Positions 34,437 to 35,975 of a stretch of 35,975 nucleotides of DNA are shown here, one piece after another. This stretch comes from Methanosarcina spelaei. Its GTDB lineage: Archaea; Halobacteriota; Methanosarcinia; Methanosarcinales; Methanosarcinaceae. A program made the translations under genes and the position numbers. Where the stretch lies: contig NZ_LMVP01000268.1 of assembly GCF_002287235.1 (NCBI RefSeq), positions 1 to 35,975 on the forward strand. Direction: 5' to 3'. The notes beneath the pieces are model-generated. The model was not told the DNA's origin. It did not search any database and was given only the letters and a program-made list of their open reading frames with translations. Numbering within the stretch: the first letter of the stretch is position 1; every line of letters begins with the position of its first letter.

Positions 34437-35072
34437 TCAGTCAATAAACTCTTCTAACGAATCGATAAAGGACTCTAATTTTCTTCTCACCTCATATAGA
34501 TCATGCTTTCCTTCCATGCGCCAGACCTCATGGCCTTCAAAATCGTACAATATCGATAGAGGTAATGTACTTCTTTCGTATTTACTCTTCATTTCCGGGT
34601 AATTCTCTACATTTACAACTTCAATAAACAATGCGTTATTAAATTTTGGTTCTGTCAGGAGGACCTCGTGCATGAAAAATATTAAGTCCTGGTTATCTTT
34701 GCTGCTGGTGGATTTTATATTAATACGGTAAACCAGTTTGTTTCCATAGTAAGAAAACAATAAGCGCTGCAAGATGGTATTTATTGTCTCATCAGGATGG
34801 ATCTTTGCTTCATTGAGCCTGTCATGAAGGTTTTGCGTAATTCTCACATTTTCCGTAGTATGCGTGAGCTCCGGGAAACTTCGTTTCCTGCCATTAACGA
34901 CGAACCAGTAGCTGCAGTCCTCGTGTATAAGCCGGCAGGTGTCATCGTATCGCACTAATAATTTTGAAATTATCGTGCTCCTAGACTCCCAGGCACTATC
35001 ACTATTCCTGTCTCTACAAAAATCGAGCGCTTCGTAGAGCTCGGCACTAATTTTAATGGTCTTTGTTTCCAC
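34437..35072 (-). CDS. Two RHH-like segments with a thioredoxin-like C-terminus
   Basis: A 211-aa protein of unusual composition. Residues 1-45 (ETKTIKISAELYEALDFCRD, then a helix ending ISKLLVRY) and 74-108 (VRITQNLHDRLNEAKIHPDE, then INTILQRLLF) each look like a ribbon-helix-helix strand plus helices, so the pair could form an intramolecular DNA-binding unit. Residues about 145-205 resemble the second half of a thioredoxin fold: FIEVVNVENYPEMKSKYE, then STLPLSILYDFEGHEVWRM with a possible cis-proline, and a final helix. No CxxC is present, so it is not a redox enzyme by itself. The start is GTG, with GAGGTG 5 nt upstream. Function unknown; a regulator is the likeliest reading. Confidence 0.7.
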   Translation of the reverse strand: METKTIKISAELYEALDFCRDRNSDSAWESRSTIISKLLVRYDDTCRLIHEDCSYWFVVNGRKRSFPELTHTTENVRITQNLHDRLNEAKIHPDETINTILQRLLFSYYGNKLVYRINIKSTSSKDNQDLIFFMHEVLLTEPKFNNALFIEVVNVENYPEMKSKYERSTLPLSILYDFEGHEVWRMEGKHDLYEVRRKLESFIDSLEEFID

Positions 35073-35516
35073 GGCTGCACCTCAATCTGGAGCATACATC
35101 AGGTTAATATATAAAAAATGTTCGCCATGGCACTCAAAAAAAGTCATCGTATATGCTGTGGCGCTACTAATTGAGATTATGTGAAGAATCTGTAATTATT
35201 TTTTATAAATGAATTACGCTGAGAACTATAAGAGATTTTCAAATGATATATTACCCACATTTAAAGATAAATTTCTCAGAGTTTGTTCCGGCACTAAGAA
35301 CCTATCTTAAAATTCAATAATGCACGTTGAAAAATTAAAGCAATATTTTTCGGATAGACAAGTAATAGGTATTAAAATAGAAAGTTTAAAAAATTACAGA
35401 AAATTCAAACAAGGCTAAAAGGATTGATTGATTGATTGATTGATTGATTGACTAAATCAAATATAAATACCTTTTAGACCTTGGATATTTTATTAGTTTT
35501 CATCAATATTTTCCAC
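35073..35516. other. Intergenic stretch with (GATT)7
   Basis: No ORF seen. It holds the promoter of the RHH-like gene and the 3' flank of the PKD gene. A GATT microsatellite of seven perfect copies lies at 35422-35449, about 70 bp beyond the PKD stop codon. Confidence 0.5.
35422..35449. repeat. GATT microsatellite, seven copies
   Basis: Seven perfect GATT units, followed by GACT. It lies outside coding sequence, between a leftward PKD gene's end and a leftward regulator's promoter side. Confidence 0.9.
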
Positions 35517-35975
35517 TTACTTTACTGTAATATAGTTAGAGATAGTTTTGGTGTTACTTCCAATAACATTCTTTACTGTTAAGCTAACAGTATATTTTCC
35601 TGCTTTGGAATACTTATGCGTTGGGTTCTGAACTGTCGAAGTGCTCCCATCTCCAAAAGTCCATTTCCAGGAACTTGGCAACCCTGTACTTTTATCTGTG
35701 AATTTTACTGTTAATGGTACTTTCCCGGACGTTGGAGATGCGGAAAATGCAGCAACGGGTTTTGCTACTACTGTTATATAATTCGTTTTTGTTACCATAT
35801 TACTACCTGCTGCGTTGGTAACTGTAAGTGTCACTGTATACTTTCCTGCTTTTGAATACTTATAAGTTGGATTCTGTTTTGTTGAAGTGTTTCCGTCACC
35901 AAAAGTCCATTTCCATTTAGTCGGTGTTCCTGTACTTTTATCTGTGAATTTTACTGTTAATGGAATTTTCCCAGA
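35517..35975 (-). CDS. PKD-domain cell-surface protein, C-terminal part
   Basis: The 3' end of a larger gene; the frame is open to the window edge (153 codons visible). It encodes one and a half to two PKD domains with the typical core: VKFTDKSTGTPTKWKWTFGD with YKYSKAGKYTVTLTVTNAAG, then a second copy FTDKSTGLPSSWKWTFGDGS with HKYSKAGKYTVSLTVKN. It ends NTKTISNYITVK. PKD modules are beta-sandwiches common in Methanosarcina surface proteins and mediate adhesion or layer assembly. The two copies are nearly identical at DNA level too, so the array may vary by recombination. No C-terminal membrane anchor is visible, so any anchor must lie upstream or be absent. Confidence 0.9.
   Translation of the reverse strand, partial: SGKIPLTVKFTDKSTGTPTKWKWTFGDGNTSTKQNPTYKYSKAGKYTVTLTVTNAAGSNMVTKTNYITVVAKPVAAFSASPTSGKVPLTVKFTDKSTGLPSSWKWTFGDGSTSTVQNPTHKYSKAGKYTVSLTVKNVIGSNTKTISNYITVK

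Overview
The window reads as a chromosome segment of a Methanosarcina-type methanogenic archaeon. Evidence: three methanofuran-biosynthesis genes in a row (mfnD, mfnF, mfnE), the archaeal pterin pyrophosphokinase mptE, archaeal elongation factor 1-beta beside its usual zinc-ribbon partner, an archaeal-type IleRS, a bacterial-type grpE-dnaK-dnaJ set as acquired by Methanosarcina, several secreted proteins rich in N-glycosylation sequons including a PKD-domain protein, AT-rich spacers with TATA boxes, and dispersed palindromic repeat blocks. The species cannot be fixed from the sequence alone.

Layout. 0-5 kb: an HAD hydrolase; a divergent redox/sulfur module (ArsR-rhodanese regulator, CcdA-like membrane protein, CGGC-domain protein) sharing a 44-bp perfect palindrome as probable operator; a 115-bp MITE-like insertion; two overlapping UPF0060 membrane genes. 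5-8 kb: trkA-trkH potassium uptake. 8-11 kb: an unrecognised surface protein and a secreted zinc-dependent phospholipase-C-like gene broken by a frameshift. 11-16 kb: grpE-dnaK-dnaJ and a small membrane protein. 16-20 kb: mfnD-mfnF-mfnE with palindromic repeat blocks before and inside the cluster, then zinc ribbon, EF-1beta and tRNA-Ala(CGC). 20-26 kb: small Hsp20, cyclophilin, B12-dependent ribonucleotide reductase, a 24-bp minisatellite, an EamA transporter and a third repeat block. 26-30 kb: ileS and mptE.

30-33.1 kb is the most unusual part. It has no conventional genes but holds three tiny ORFs (29, 32 and 70 aa) made almost entirely of Gly with Cys, Trp and Phe. Each has an almost identical strong Shine-Dalgarno site, a shared promoter block, a leader of roughly 200 nt, and a strong RNA secondary structure downstream. 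The last two downstream structures keep the same nested helices although their sequences differ. I regard this three-cassette family as the best candidate for an undescribed system.

33-36 kb: simple-sequence repeats, a small secreted protein whose frame continues past an internal TGA, a protein combining two ribbon-helix-helix-like segments with a thioredoxin-like C-terminus, and the 3' end of a PKD-repeat surface protein that runs off the window.
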